Position numbers and translations under genes: made by a program. Positions 26,119 to 34,995 of a stretch of 64,000 nt of DNA are shown in pieces (the stretch's first letter is position 1; each line of letters starts with the position of its first letter). The notes below the pieces were generated by a model. The model ran no database searches, was not told where the DNA came from, and worked only from the letters and a program-made list of their open reading frames with translations. This stretch comes from Verrucomicrobia bacterium Tous-C9LFEB (GTDB lineage Bacteria > Verrucomicrobiota > Verrucomicrobiia > Methylacidiphilales > UBA1321): NCBI GenBank assembly GCA_002304345.1, contig NEUU01000003.1:62001-126000 (forward strand). Reading direction: 5' to 3'.

Positions 26119-26149
26119 AAAGCGGCGGCAAGCCGCCGCACTCCAAATT
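26119..26149. repeat. Second exact copy of the 31-base GCGGCGGC palindrome
   Basis: Identical base for base to 25121-25151, including the flanking CAAA and ACTCCAAAT. It holds the GCGGCGG-CAAG-CCGCCGC hairpin and lies just before the membrane-protein gene at 26191. Confidence 0.9.
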
Positions 26150-26190
26150 AGGAGTTGCCGATCCGGTACGCTCTGCGTCAAAATCTTGGG

Positions 26191-26634
26191 ATGGGAAACA
26201 ACCGGGCGTTGTCGTGGCTGATTCGGGTGCCGGGAGCGGTGTTGGTGGCTCTGGCGGGAATAGGTCTGGTGTGGTTCGGTTATGTTTTTATTGCCTGCAC
26301 CATCGACTTGGTACGATCATGGCAATGGCTGTATGCCCTGCTGGCTTTTACCGTGTTCATCCTGCTGGCGATTGTGGGGGTGACGCTGTTGCGTGTGGGC
26401 TGGCGCATGGTTCGAATGGTGGACCAAACGACGGTGAGTAATTTCGCGTTCCTCTTCGCCTACCTTATCGCTTATCAGTTGTACCGGGTGATGAAAGGGT
26501 CGTGGGTCGAAGCGCAATTCACGCACAAGGAACTGCTGGTCTTTCTCGCGCTGGGACTCTTCTTTTTCTATTACTGGGTGATTAAGAAGTGCCTGACGAG
26601 CGCCCTGCAGCTGAATGAGCGGCGATTGGGTTGA
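26191..26634 (+). CDS. Small multi-span membrane protein, unknown
   Basis: A 147-residue protein with four hydrophobic helices (about 10-33, 40-62, 82-98, 113-130). The start at 26191 (MGNNRALSWLIR) is preferred over an in-frame ATT/ATG-poor upstream extension. The segment RMVRMVDQTTVSNFAFLFAY is shared with the next gene, so the two are paralogues. No known family is recognised. The gene pair is transcribed toward mutS. Confidence 0.6.
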   Translation: MGNNRALSWLIRVPGAVLVALAGIGLVWFGYVFIACTIDLVRSWQWLYALLAFTVFILLAIVGVTLLRVGWRMVRMVDQTTVSNFAFLFAYLIAYQLYRVMKGSWVEAQFTHKELLVFLALGLFFFYYWVIKKCLTSALQLNERRLG

Positions 26635-26652
26635 TGCAGGCCTGAACTCACG

Positions 26653-27447
26653 ATGGCCATGAGAACTCAGCGACTACTGGTTTGGGTGATTCGGGGGACG
26701 GGATTGGCGCTGCTGATCACGTTTGGGATTGCGGTGATCGTGCAAGCGCTGGCGCTTGCCCTGATTGTGCCGTTGGGCCCGAAGTCATGGTACCTGGTTC
26801 AAGTGTTGACCCATTTAATCCTGCTCGGGCTTTCCTGGTGTTTGGCGTCGATGGGACGCCGTATGTTTCGACGCGTGGATCAAACCACCACGGACAACTT
26901 TGCGTTTGTCGTGGCGTTCACCGCAAGCGCCTTTTTCCTGTGGCTTTCGGCAGGGATAGGCCTGTTGGCCGTGTTGTATTCGCTGGTGATTTTGCTTCTC
27001 GGCTACGGCGGGCTCAGGACGCGCCTGTGGCGGTATGTGCAATCCGGGGAGCCACCCGCCGCGATGGATGGAAGCGACACTCCGGTCTGGAAACGTCGTC
27101 TGATTGTTGGGGGGTGCCTTTTCGTGTTGCTGCCCTTTTGGGGGCCGGTGGTGATGGGACAGGTCGATTACATGCTGGTGGCGACTGGCCAAGTTCCGGC
27201 CTTTGCGGTCGGAGGCATGGTTTTTGATGGGGGAACCGGGATGTATGACGGATTTGGGTACACGGTTTTTAGGCATCACGGCATGGCCTATCAGGCGCGC
27301 AAGTACGGCTGGGAGAACGCGGGATGGACGGAGGGCCCGGAATTGCGCTACTGGTGGCCGAGTCTGAGCTTTTTGAATCGCTCCCATTTGAAACTTTCGC
27401 CCCCGCCGAAACGGGATCTGGAGGAGTCGTCCACAACGGCCCCGTAA
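26653..27447 (+). CDS. Membrane protein, longer paralogue of its neighbour
   Basis: A 264-residue protein with at least four N-terminal transmembrane helices (about 10-35, 45-65, 88-125) and a fifth near 150-170, then a roughly 90-residue soluble tail. It shares the RMFRRVDQTTTDNFAFVVAF motif with the preceding 147-residue protein, which lacks the tail. The pair are 18 bases apart and probably one transcript. No family is recognised; the shared motif lies just before the third helix and may be a cytoplasmic loop. Confidence 0.6.
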   Translation: MAMRTQRLLVWVIRGTGLALLITFGIAVIVQALALALIVPLGPKSWYLVQVLTHLILLGLSWCLASMGRRMFRRVDQTTTDNFAFVVAFTASAFFLWLSAGIGLLAVLYSLVILLLGYGGLRTRLWRYVQSGEPPAAMDGSDTPVWKRRLIVGGCLFVLLPFWGPVVMGQVDYMLVATGQVPAFAVGGMVFDGGTGMYDGFGYTVFRHHGMAYQARKYGWENAGWTEGPELRYWWPSLSFLNRSHLKLSPPPKRDLEESSTTAP

Positions 27448-27492
27448 CAAAACATTGGATTCCGGGGGCGGTTGACGCTAAATAGACCCTCC

Positions 27493-30012
27493 ATGAGTTC
27501 AACCGACGGCCAGACCCCGATGATGCAGCAGTATCATCGGATCAAGCGCGAGATTCCGCCCGACGCGCTGTTGATGTTCCGGCTGGGGGATTTCTACGAG
27601 ATGTTTTTCGAGGACGCGAAAGTCGCCTCGCAATTGCTGAATCTCACCCTGACCCAGCGGCAGACCACGCCAATGTGCGGGGTGCCGTTCCATGCGGCCG
27701 AGGGCTACATCGCGAAGTTGATTCGCGCGGGCCGACGGGTGGCGATTTGCGACCAGATGGAAGCGCCGCGACCGGGGCAGGTGGTGAAGCGTGAAGTCAC
27801 GCAGATCATCAGTCCGGGCAGCGTGGTGGATTCGGGTTTGCTGGATGCGAAGCAGAACAATTTTTGCGCGTCGCTGGTCAAAGGAAAATCGCGCTGGGGA
27901 CTCGCTTATCTCGACTTGAGCACGGGCGAATTTCGCGCGGGCGAGATGGATACCGTACATGAAGTCGCCGACATGCTCGGGCGCGTGCAGCCAGCCGAGA
28001 TCGTGGTGCCGACCGAGCAGAAGGCCGGATTGCCGGAGGAATTTCGCGGCGCGGCGGGTTCGGGTCTCGTGCTGGGAACCGACGACTGGGTGTTCACGGC
28101 GGACTCGGCGGAGTTCGCGCTGAAGGATCATTTCAAAACGCAATCGCTCGACGGCTTTGGCTTGAGTGGCGCGTCGGCGGCGATTTGCGCGGCGGGCGGG
28201 CTCATTCATTATCTCGGGCAGGAACTGCGCCGCAATTTGAGCCATGTGCAGCGCGTCGGGACGTTTCAGCGCGGGGATATTCTCGTGCTCGACGAGACGA
28301 CGCGGGCGAATCTCGATCTTGTGACCAGTCCGCGCGGCGCAAACACGACGTTATTGGCGGCGATTGATCGCACCGTCACGAGCGGGGGCGGTCGCCTGCT
28401 GCGGCAATGGCTGTTGCAACCGTTGCGCGCGGTGGAGCCGATCAAGGCGCGGCAATTGGCCATCGCCCACTGGAAGGAAAGCGAACGCGAGCGGGCCGAT
28501 GTGCGCGAGCGGTTGCGCGGCGTGCGCGATTTGGAGCGGCTCATTGGACGTCTTTCGCAGGGCAGCGGAAACGCGCGCGATTTGCAGGCGCTGGCCGCGT
28601 CGCTGGCGCAATTGCCGGAACTGCGCGCGATGTTGATTGGGAATCATGTGCCGCTTTTGCGGGAATTGGCTTTGCAGATCACGCCGCAGCCGGAACTGGT
28701 GACGCTGTTGCAAACGGCCATTGCCGATGAACCGCCGCTGGCGTTGAAGGAAGGCGGCATCGTGCGCGCCGGGTATCGGCCCGAGCTGGACGAGCTGCAC
28801 GACGCGTCGAAGAAGGGCAAGGAGTGGCTCGCGGAATTGCAGTTGCGCGAACAACAGCGCACGGGCATCAAGTCGCTCAAGGTGCGGTACAATTCGGTTT
28901 TTGGTTACTACATCGAGATCAGCACGTCGAACCTCGCCAACGTCCCGGCCGATTACACGCGCAAGCAGACGCTGGCCAACGCGGAGCGTTACATCACGCC
29001 CGAGTTGAAGGAGATGGAGTCGAAGATTCTCGGAGCCGAGGAGCGTTCGAACCAGCTCGAGTACGAAATTTTCCTCGAGTTGCGCGAAGCCGCCGTGTCG
29101 AATACGGGCGTGATTCAAATGACCGCGCAGGCGATCAACGCGCTCGACGTGCTGGCCGGCTGGGCCGCGCTCGCGCAGGAGCAGGATTATCGCCGTCCCG
29201 AAATCGACGACGACGGTGTGCTGGAAATCGAGGAGGGCCGACATCCCGTGCTGGAGCAGATGTTGCAGGCGGAACGGTTCGTGCCGAATGATTCCAAGCT
29301 CGATACGGAAAATAATCGCCTGATCATTTTGACCGGTCCGAACATGGCCGGTAAGAGCACCTTTATCCGGCAGGTGGCGCTGATCGCGATCCTCGCGCAT
29401 TGCGGTTGTTTCGTTCCCGCGAAGTCGGCGCGCGTGGGCCTGCTTGATCGCGTTTTCACCCGCGTTGGCGCGAACGACGATCTCTCGCGCGGACAAAGTA
29501 CGTTCATGGTCGAGATGAACGAGACCGCGAATATTCTCAATCACGCGACGAAGCAAAGTCTCGTCATCCTCGACGAGATTGGTCGCGGCACGAGCACCTT
29601 CGATGGACTTTCCATTGCGTGGGCCGTGGCGGAACATCTGCACACCGAGATCGGGGCGAAGACGCTTTTCGCGACACATTATCACGAACTCACGGAACTC
29701 GCGCTTGCGATGCCGGGCGTGAAAAATTACAACGTCGCCGTGCGCGAATGGGGCGATCAGGTCGTGTTCCTGCGCAAGATCATCGCGGGTGGCGCGGATA
29801 AAAGTTACGGCATCCAGGTCGCCCGCCTCGCGGGTCTGCCGCACGCCGTGCTCGGTCGTGCGCGCGAGATTTTGCGCCAGCTCGAGGACGAGGAACTCGA
29901 CGAAACCGGACAGCCGCGCCTGGGCAAAAAGCAGCGCAAATCGCGCGCGCGCAAACCGGGTCACGCCGCCCCCGAACTCGATCTCTTTCTGCCTCCGGAC
30001 AAGAAGCCTTGA
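27493..30012 (+). CDS. mutS: DNA mismatch repair protein MutS
   Basis: An 839-residue mismatch-recognition ATPase. The N-terminal domain carries the mispair-probing Phe-X-Glu in GDFYEMFFEDA (near residue 37), followed by connector, core and clamp domains. The ATPase has Walker A GPNMAGKST, the Walker B/signature DEIGRGTSTFDG, and the helix-turn-helix dimer region GIQVARLAGLPHAVL. A basic tail (KKQRKSRARKPG) precedes a C-terminal LDLFLP. The ATG at 27493 is chosen over a TTG 21 bases upstream. No mutL is nearby. Confidence 0.95.
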   Translation: MSSTDGQTPMMQQYHRIKREIPPDALLMFRLGDFYEMFFEDAKVASQLLNLTLTQRQTTPMCGVPFHAAEGYIAKLIRAGRRVAICDQMEAPRPGQVVKREVTQIISPGSVVDSGLLDAKQNNFCASLVKGKSRWGLAYLDLSTGEFRAGEMDTVHEVADMLGRVQPAEIVVPTEQKAGLPEEFRGAAGSGLVLGTDDWVFTADSAEFALKDHFKTQSLDGFGLSGASAAICAAGGLIHYLGQELRRNLSHVQRVGTFQRGDILVLDETTRANLDLVTSPRGANTTLLAAIDRTVTSGGGRLLRQWLLQPLRAVEPIKARQLAIAHWKESERERADVRERLRGVRDLERLIGRLSQGSGNARDLQALAASLAQLPELRAMLIGNHVPLLRELALQITPQPELVTLLQTAIADEPPLALKEGGIVRAGYRPELDELHDASKKGKEWLAELQLREQQRTGIKSLKVRYNSVFGYYIEISTSNLANVPADYTRKQTLANAERYITPELKEMESKILGAEERSNQLEYEIFLELREAAVSNTGVIQMTAQAINALDVLAGWAALAQEQDYRRPEIDDDGVLEIEEGRHPVLEQMLQAERFVPNDSKLDTENNRLIILTGPNMAGKSTFIRQVALIAILAHCGCFVPAKSARVGLLDRVFTRVGANDDLSRGQSTFMVEMNETANILNHATKQSLVILDEIGRGTSTFDGLSIAWAVAEHLHTEIGAKTLFATHYHELTELALAMPGVKNYNVAVREWGDQVVFLRKIIAGGADKSYGIQVARLAGLPHAVLGRAREILRQLEDEELDETGQPRLGKKQRKSRARKPGHAAPELDLFLPPDKKP

Positions 30013-30061
30013 TGGGCCAGTGTGAGCGTATTCAGTAATACGCGGGCTGCCGGTGTCTTGT

Positions 30062-30124
30062 TGTAGGGCGCGATTGTATCGCGCCGACTGAGAATAATAT
30101 GGCGCGATACAATCGCGCCCTACA
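30062..30124. repeat. 24-bp inverted repeat between convergent genes
   Basis: Arms at 30062-30085 and 30101-30124 are perfect reverse complements separated by 15 bases. Each arm contains GGCGCGAT-TGT-ATCGCGCC and begins or ends with TGTAGGGC/GCCCTACA, the same outer word as the 2481-2595 module. Lying between the mutS stop and the stop of the gene at 30159, it could act as a two-way terminator. Confidence 0.9.
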
Positions 30125-30158
30125 GAAAACTCGCAGCGATGGCTGCCGTAATTCTTAA

Positions 30159-31421
30159 TTACGCTTCCACCGTGGCGAGGCCGATGAGGCCCTGGCGATT
30201 GTCAGCGAGGATGGACATGATGAGTTCCGCCACGGGAGGGGCTGGATGGCGGGCGACGTGGTAGAGGGCGATGCATTCGGCGTAGCTGAGACCTTCGCCC
30301 AAATCGGACATGTCGGGCACGCGACGACCGGAGGCGGCGGCGCGATAGCGGGCGATGCGCAGCAGAATGGCGAGCGAGAGGAAGAGGTCGAGCAGCGCCT
30401 GATTCATGGCGCGGGGGCGCAGGAACAGGTTGCCGCGGGTGAGCACATCGTCAAAGAAGTGCTTGGCCCGGTCCGCCAGGGCGGGGTTTTCCATGGCGGA
30501 GTCGACACCATCGCTCAGCGAAAGTTCGAAAGCGCGCGGGAGGAGAATGAGGTCGATGTCGCCTTTGCCGCGCAGGAGGCGCAGGGTGTTGCGGTAGGCG
30601 TAATAGGCGCAGCGAATTTTGCTGGAGTCCGGTTTCGAGAGGTAAGACCAGATCGGGTAGGTGCGGCGGCTCAGGTGCAGGCTTAGCAGTAGGCGGGCCA
30701 GCAGGGAGCTTTTCTTTTGCGGCGGGATCGGTTCGGGCGTGAACTCGCGTGTGACGGTGTCGATGGCGGCGTTGAATTCCTCAGCGGTGGGATGGGTCTT
30801 GTCGAGGAGGGCAATGGCGAGTGCCTGGGTGAGATCATAGCTGTTGAGCAGTCCTTGCGGGAGGGAATCGGCGGCGGCGATTTGTTCGCGCCAGAGTTGC
30901 GCGACGCGAAGATACTGCGGGCGGTTCAGCTGGGTCATGCCGCCGAGTTGCATCGTCTCGGCGATGCGGGTGGCCTTGCCTCCGAAGGTGGAGAAATACT
31001 GTTCCAGTTGGGGGCCGAGGGGTTTGCCGTAGTTGTCGCGGATGGCCGGGCAATGCTGGGAGAGGGAGACATGGACCTGGCCTTCGGCGACTTCGAAGAA
31101 GTCGAACGGAAAGGTCTTGCAGGTGCGCGACCAGAATTCCCGGTCGTGGCGTTTCACCTGACTGCAGAGTCCGTCCTCGTCGAGAAAGACGCATTCCAGT
31201 CGACGGTTGCGCACGAGGGCAGGGAGGCGGTAGAGACCTTCGCCGACCGACTCGATGGCGACACCGTGGGCGGCGAGGCGTTCGCGAATCCAGGCTTCGG
31301 CCTCGAAGCGTTGCTTCTCTTCCTCGGTGATGACCACTTTCCATGGCATCACGCAACAGCGCGAGGCGCAGTCGCGGCACTCGAAGTGCTGACCGTGGGG
31401 AGCGTGGAATTGGGTGGGCAT
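30159..31421 (-). CDS. YkgJ-family cysteine-cluster protein (FliB-like)
   Basis: A 420-residue protein starting at 31421 (MPTQFHAPHGQHFECRDC); the longer in-frame version to 31556 is rejected because it overlaps the divergent gene region. The N-terminus has the cluster CXXCXXXCC and further conserved cysteines in ECVFLDEDGLCSQV, TCKTFPFDFF and QHCP, the pattern of YkgJ/FliB proteins, which bind a metal or iron-sulphur centre. FliB methylates flagellin lysines, but no flagellar gene is near, so the role stays open. The remaining 250 residues are mostly helical. Confidence 0.65.
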   Translation of the reverse strand: MPTQFHAPHGQHFECRDCASRCCVMPWKVVITEEEKQRFEAEAWIRERLAAHGVAIESVGEGLYRLPALVRNRRLECVFLDEDGLCSQVKRHDREFWSRTCKTFPFDFFEVAEGQVHVSLSQHCPAIRDNYGKPLGPQLEQYFSTFGGKATRIAETMQLGGMTQLNRPQYLRVAQLWREQIAAADSLPQGLLNSYDLTQALAIALLDKTHPTAEEFNAAIDTVTREFTPEPIPPQKKSSLLARLLLSLHLSRRTYPIWSYLSKPDSSKIRCAYYAYRNTLRLLRGKGDIDLILLPRAFELSLSDGVDSAMENPALADRAKHFFDDVLTRGNLFLRPRAMNQALLDLFLSLAILLRIARYRAAASGRRVPDMSDLGEGLSYAECIALYHVARHPAPPVAELIMSILADNRQGLIGLATVEA

Positions 31422-31497
31422 GCGGGTGATTTTGTTAAGACAAGCTATCGTCTGGAAGCGGTATTGCCAGTGGAAAAACGGGCGGTAATGTCGGGGG

Positions 31498-32043
31498 ATG
31501 ACTCTCGAAGAACGACTTTCCAAGTATCTCGGACAAACTCCCGAAGTGCACGACACGGCCTACATCGCCCCGGAAGCGGTGGTCTTTGGCGCAGTGAAAC
31601 TGGCGGCCTACACGAGCGTGTGGCCGACGGCGGTGCTGCGGGGCGACATCAATGACATCATCGTGGGCGAAGGCTCCAACATCCAGGACGGGGCGATCAT
31701 TCACCTCGCAGACGATTACGCCTGCGTGATTGGCAAGTATGTGACGGTGGGTCATGGCGCGATCGTACACGCCTGCACGGTGGAGGATTGCTGCCTGATC
31801 GGCATGCACGCGACGATTCTGGATGGCGCGGTGATCGGTCGCGGATCGATCATCGGCGCGAACGCGCTGGTGACGCAGGGGCAGATCATTCCGCCCGGTT
31901 CCATGGTGCTGGGCAGCCCCGGCAAGGTGGTGAAGACGTTGAGCGAGGACAAGATCGCGGGTCTGCAAAAGTGGGCGGAAAAGTACGTCACGGTCGGTCA
32001 GACGCACAAGAAAATGCAGCCGAAGCGCGTCTTCCGGTTTTAA
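31498..32043 (+). CDS. Gamma-class carbonic anhydrase-like hexapeptide-repeat protein
   Basis: A 181-residue left-handed beta-helix protein. Hexapeptide turns run from residue 20 to 150, and the three metal-ligand histidines of the gamma-carbonic-anhydrase family are visible in AIIHLADDY and VGHGAIVHACT. A C-terminal helix follows residue 155. Related YrdA/PaaY proteins have the same layout, some with thioesterase activity, so true carbonic anhydrase activity is not certain. It is divergent from the YkgJ-type gene with a 76-base gap. Confidence 0.85.
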   Translation: MTLEERLSKYLGQTPEVHDTAYIAPEAVVFGAVKLAAYTSVWPTAVLRGDINDIIVGEGSNIQDGAIIHLADDYACVIGKYVTVGHGAIVHACTVEDCCLIGMHATILDGAVIGRGSIIGANALVTQGQIIPPGSMVLGSPGKVVKTLSEDKIAGLQKWAEKYVTVGQTHKKMQPKRVFRF

Positions 32044-32156
32044 CCAGAAAAGCCGTTTTTCGCGGGAGTGATGCTTATTGCATAATTTGACAGACAATCT
32101 AATTAGTTCGTAGTAAAGCTATTTCACCCGAATTCTCGGGATGGGGGCGGAAATTT

Positions 32157-32780
32157 ATGAAAATGAAATTCGCAGGTTGGGCGCTTGGATTGTTCTGGCT
32201 GCTTGGTGGCCTCTCGGCTGGGACGGCGGAGGAGGGTGAGGAGAAAAAGCCGGTGTTGCCCCCGCCGCCGGAGGCAGTCACGGCGCTGTTCAAGCCGATT
32301 TCGCCGAAGGAAATTCCCGGCAATATGATCAAGCTGGTCGGCGACGACTGGATGCTGATCAGCGCGGGCAATGAGGAGAAGTTCAACGGCATGACCGCGA
32401 GCTGGGGCGGGTTCGGGGTCTGGAACAAGCCGGTGGCCTTCATCCTCGTGCACAAGGATCGCTATACCTACGAGTTTTTGGAGCGGGAGGAGTACTTTAC
32501 GCTGTCGTTCTTCGAGGAGAAATATCGTCCGCAGCTGAAAATGTTCGGGACGAAATCGGGCCGCACTGTGGATAAGCTGAAGGAAGCGGGCTTCACCGCC
32601 CTGTCGATGAAACCGGGCATGGCCTACGCGGAAGCGCGGATGATTGTCGTCTGCAAAAAACTCTACGCGGAACGGACGAAGGCGGAGAATTGGTTCCCGC
32701 CGAAGAACGCGCCCGCCGATCCGGAGCGGGTGCATAAACTTTACTTCGGCGAAATCGTTTCGGTTTGGATCAAGAAATGA
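32157..32780 (+). CDS. Exported flavin-reductase-like protein
   Basis: A 207-residue protein with a signal peptide (KFAGWALGLFWLLGGLSAGTA) and an FMN-binding split-barrel domain of the flavin-reductase family: WMLISAGNEEKFNGMTASWGGFGVWNKPVAF, then the aromatic FFEEKYRPQLKMFGTKSGR block. In the family such sequences bind FMN and often reduce free flavin with NAD(P)H. Export of such a protein is unusual. It lies 29 bases upstream of a second flavin oxidoreductase, so co-expression is likely. Confidence 0.75.
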   Translation: MKMKFAGWALGLFWLLGGLSAGTAEEGEEKKPVLPPPPEAVTALFKPISPKEIPGNMIKLVGDDWMLISAGNEEKFNGMTASWGGFGVWNKPVAFILVHKDRYTYEFLEREEYFTLSFFEEKYRPQLKMFGTKSGRTVDKLKEAGFTALSMKPGMAYAEARMIVVCKKLYAERTKAENWFPPKNAPADPERVHKLYFGEIVSVWIKK

Positions 32781-32809
32781 GTGAAGTTTAAACAAAGACC
32801 CGGCCTGAT

Positions 32810-33916
32810 ATGACGATATCCCTCGCTCCCTTGTTCGCGCCGCAGACGTTCGGAACTCTGACCGTGCCGACGCGCTGGGTGATGGCGCCGATGACGCGCG
32901 GCTTTTCGCCGAATGGGGTGCCGACCGCCGAAGTGCTGGCCTATTACGAGCGCCGGGCGAAGCATCGCGTGGGATTGATCGTGACCGAGGGAGTGGCGAT
33001 TGCGCATCCCGCGGCAGTGGGCGGTGACGACATTCCCCACTTTTACGGAAGTGAACCGCTGGCTGCGTGGCGGCGGATCGTGGAGGCGGTGCACGCGGCG
33101 GGCGGTCGTATCGTGCCGCAACTGTGGCATCAAGGCTTGGAGCGCCAGCATCACGACAAGCCGCACACGGAAGCGCGTTCGGTGGGGCCATCGGGCTTCA
33201 ACGGCAAGGGCGAACTCGTCGGTGAGCCGATGAGCGACGGGGAAATTCAAGCGGTGATCACGGCCTTTGCGGAAGGCGCGGCCACGGCGAAACAATTGGG
33301 CTTTGACGGAATCGAAATTCACGGGGCGCATGGTTACCTGGTCGATCAGTTTTTCTGGGCGATGACGAATCGCCGCACGGATTCATACGGCGGCAGTCTC
33401 GCCGCACGGACACGGTTCGCGGCCGAGGTGGTGCGGGCCTGCCGTCAGGCAGTGGGTGCGGATTTCCCCATTATCCTGCGCATCTCGCAGTGGAAGGTGG
33501 CCGATTACGAGGCGAAGCTGGCCAAGACTCCGGAAGAGCTGGCGCAATTTCTCGCTCCGCTGAGCGACGCGGGTGTGGATATTTTCCACGGCTCGACGCG
33601 CCGTTTTTGGGAGCCGGAATTTCCGGGAAGCGCATTGAACTTTGCGGGGTGGATCAAAAAGCTGACGGGCAAACCGGTGATCACGGTAGGGTCGGTCGGC
33701 AGCGATATCGACGCGGTCAAAGAGTTACTGCGCGGTCAGACGACGGGCGATTCGACGCTGGAGAAAGTGCTCGGCATGATCACACGCCACGAGGTGGATC
33801 TCGTCGCGCTGGGTCGTCCGATTCTGGCGGACCCGGAGTGGGTGTCGAAGGTGGAGTCGGCCCGCGCGGAGGCGCTCCAGCCGGTGCCGCCCGGCGCGGA
33901 CGAACGGCTGTATTAG
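32810..33916 (+). CDS. NADH:flavin oxidoreductase, old yellow enzyme family
   Basis: A 368-residue TIM-barrel FMN enzyme. Typical OYE-family blocks are VMAPMTRGFSPNGVPT near the N-terminus, QLWHQGLERQH, the DGIEIHGAHGYLVDQFFW active-site segment with its His-Gly-Ala-His, TNRRTDSYGGSLAARTRF, and a late ALGRPILADPEW. Such enzymes reduce activated C=C bonds. No signal peptide is present, unlike the flavin reductase directly upstream. The native substrate is unknown. Confidence 0.9.
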   Translation: MTISLAPLFAPQTFGTLTVPTRWVMAPMTRGFSPNGVPTAEVLAYYERRAKHRVGLIVTEGVAIAHPAAVGGDDIPHFYGSEPLAAWRRIVEAVHAAGGRIVPQLWHQGLERQHHDKPHTEARSVGPSGFNGKGELVGEPMSDGEIQAVITAFAEGAATAKQLGFDGIEIHGAHGYLVDQFFWAMTNRRTDSYGGSLAARTRFAAEVVRACRQAVGADFPIILRISQWKVADYEAKLAKTPEELAQFLAPLSDAGVDIFHGSTRRFWEPEFPGSALNFAGWIKKLTGKPVITVGSVGSDIDAVKELLRGQTTGDSTLEKVLGMITRHEVDLVALGRPILADPEWVSKVESARAEALQPVPPGADERLY

Positions 33917-33921
33917 CGCGG

Positions 33922-34830
33922 TCATTTGACCATCGTGGAGATGTCTCGCAGTACTTTGCGCGGACCGAGATATTGCTGCCCATTATAGCTGTCGGACATG
34001 ACGGAGCCGTCGATGGCATCCACCAGCACGAGATCCGGAATGCCGTTTCCGGCATACTGTGAAATGTCAGAACGGACTCGCTTGCCTTCATTGTTGCGAG
34101 GGATGGCTGAAAAACGGACGGCGGGCCACGGCATCGTATCGCCTTGCATGTACTGAAGCATGCTGGGTTCATCTTCGTCCGAACTCACGAAAATCAGTTC
34201 AAAATTCGGGTGAGCGGGTTTGAATTCGTTATAGAACTTGACCAGGTCGGGCGTGAATCTGCGGCAGGGACCGCACCAGCTCGCGGAATAGTAGATCGCA
34301 TAGTAGCGAACCGGGGCGAGTTTTTGTTCGTCGAAATTGGAGAACTTGCTTCCATCCAGAAAGACCAGATCGCCTTTGACCATCTGGAGAATTTTGTCGG
34401 GGATGGTCCGTGCCCACACTTTCTTTTCGGGTTCAGTGGCCGTCGGTGCGGCGGCTACAGGGGCTGGAGCGGCCGCAGCGGCGGCGGCGGATTGTTGCAA
34501 GGCGCGTTCGAGGTCGGCGCGTTTCTTGGCTTCCTGGGCGGCGGCAAATTTTTGAGCGGCGGCCGGGTCGTAATGATATTTTTGCTGGGTGGCTTCGGGT
34601 AATTGCGTGAAGAGTACTTTGCCGCCACCGTCGGAATGAATGATGCGCAGCCCGTCGGGGTCAACCTTGGTGACGGTGATGTTCTTGTAAACAGTGCCAT
34701 TCGTGAGAGTGAGATCCTCGGCGCGAAGAAGCGGTGCAAGCAGGAATGCCGAAAAGAGAAGCAGGAGTATGGTCCGCGCTAAGTGTGTGTGTGGCCCCAT
34801 TGCACTATTCTCAAAAATAGACCCGTTCAT
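33922..34830 (-). CDS. Exported thioredoxin-like (TlpA/nucleoredoxin type) protein
   Basis: Starting at 34830 (MNGSIFENSAMG), which has a GGGAGA box 8 bases upstream, this is a 302-residue protein. It has a signal peptide (residues 17-38), a small N-terminal module (LTLTNGTVYKNITVTKVDPDG ending in LPEA), an Ala/Pro linker and a C-terminal thioredoxin domain with active site SASWCGPCRRF and FVSSDEDEPSMLQYM, closest to tryparedoxin/nucleoredoxin. It probably reduces or exchanges disulphides in the periplasm. The N-terminal module recurs in the protein at 40529-41809. Confidence 0.8.
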   Translation of the reverse strand: MNGSIFENSAMGPHTHLARTILLLLFSAFLLAPLLRAEDLTLTNGTVYKNITVTKVDPDGLRIIHSDGGGKVLFTQLPEATQQKYHYDPAAAQKFAAAQEAKKRADLERALQQSAAAAAAAPAPVAAAPTATEPEKKVWARTIPDKILQMVKGDLVFLDGSKFSNFDEQKLAPVRYYAIYYSASWCGPCRRFTPDLVKFYNEFKPAHPNFELIFVSSDEDEPSMLQYMQGDTMPWPAVRFSAIPRNNEGKRVRSDISQYAGNGIPDLVLVDAIDGSVMSDSYNGQQYLGPRKVLRDISTMVK

Positions 34831-34966
34831 CGAATGTCTCCCGTTTGTAGTTTGCAAAAGTGTGCGCATTTCTACGCCGCCCGTAAATAGGGAAGTGTTG
34901 CCCTCAATCTTTGCGATCGGCTTAGCAGGGTAGGGTTACACCCCATGGTGAACCCATCGGAATCAG

Positions 34967-34990
34967 CTAGGGTGAATCTAAACCCTAAAA
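34967..34990. promoter_or_regulatory. TAGGGT repeats ahead of the 34996 gene
   Basis: TAGGGT at 34968-34973 is mirrored by ACCCTA at 34982-34987 and repeated directly at 34931-34936. The pair lies just before the ATG at 34996 and could be a regulator site or a leader hairpin. This is pattern evidence only. Confidence 0.3.
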
Positions 34991-34995
34991 AATCT

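Noticed and set aside
28351..29964. 537-codon reverse ORF opposite mutS
   Set aside because: Antisense shadow of mutS with Arg/His-rich composition; mutS motifs are complete on the forward strand.
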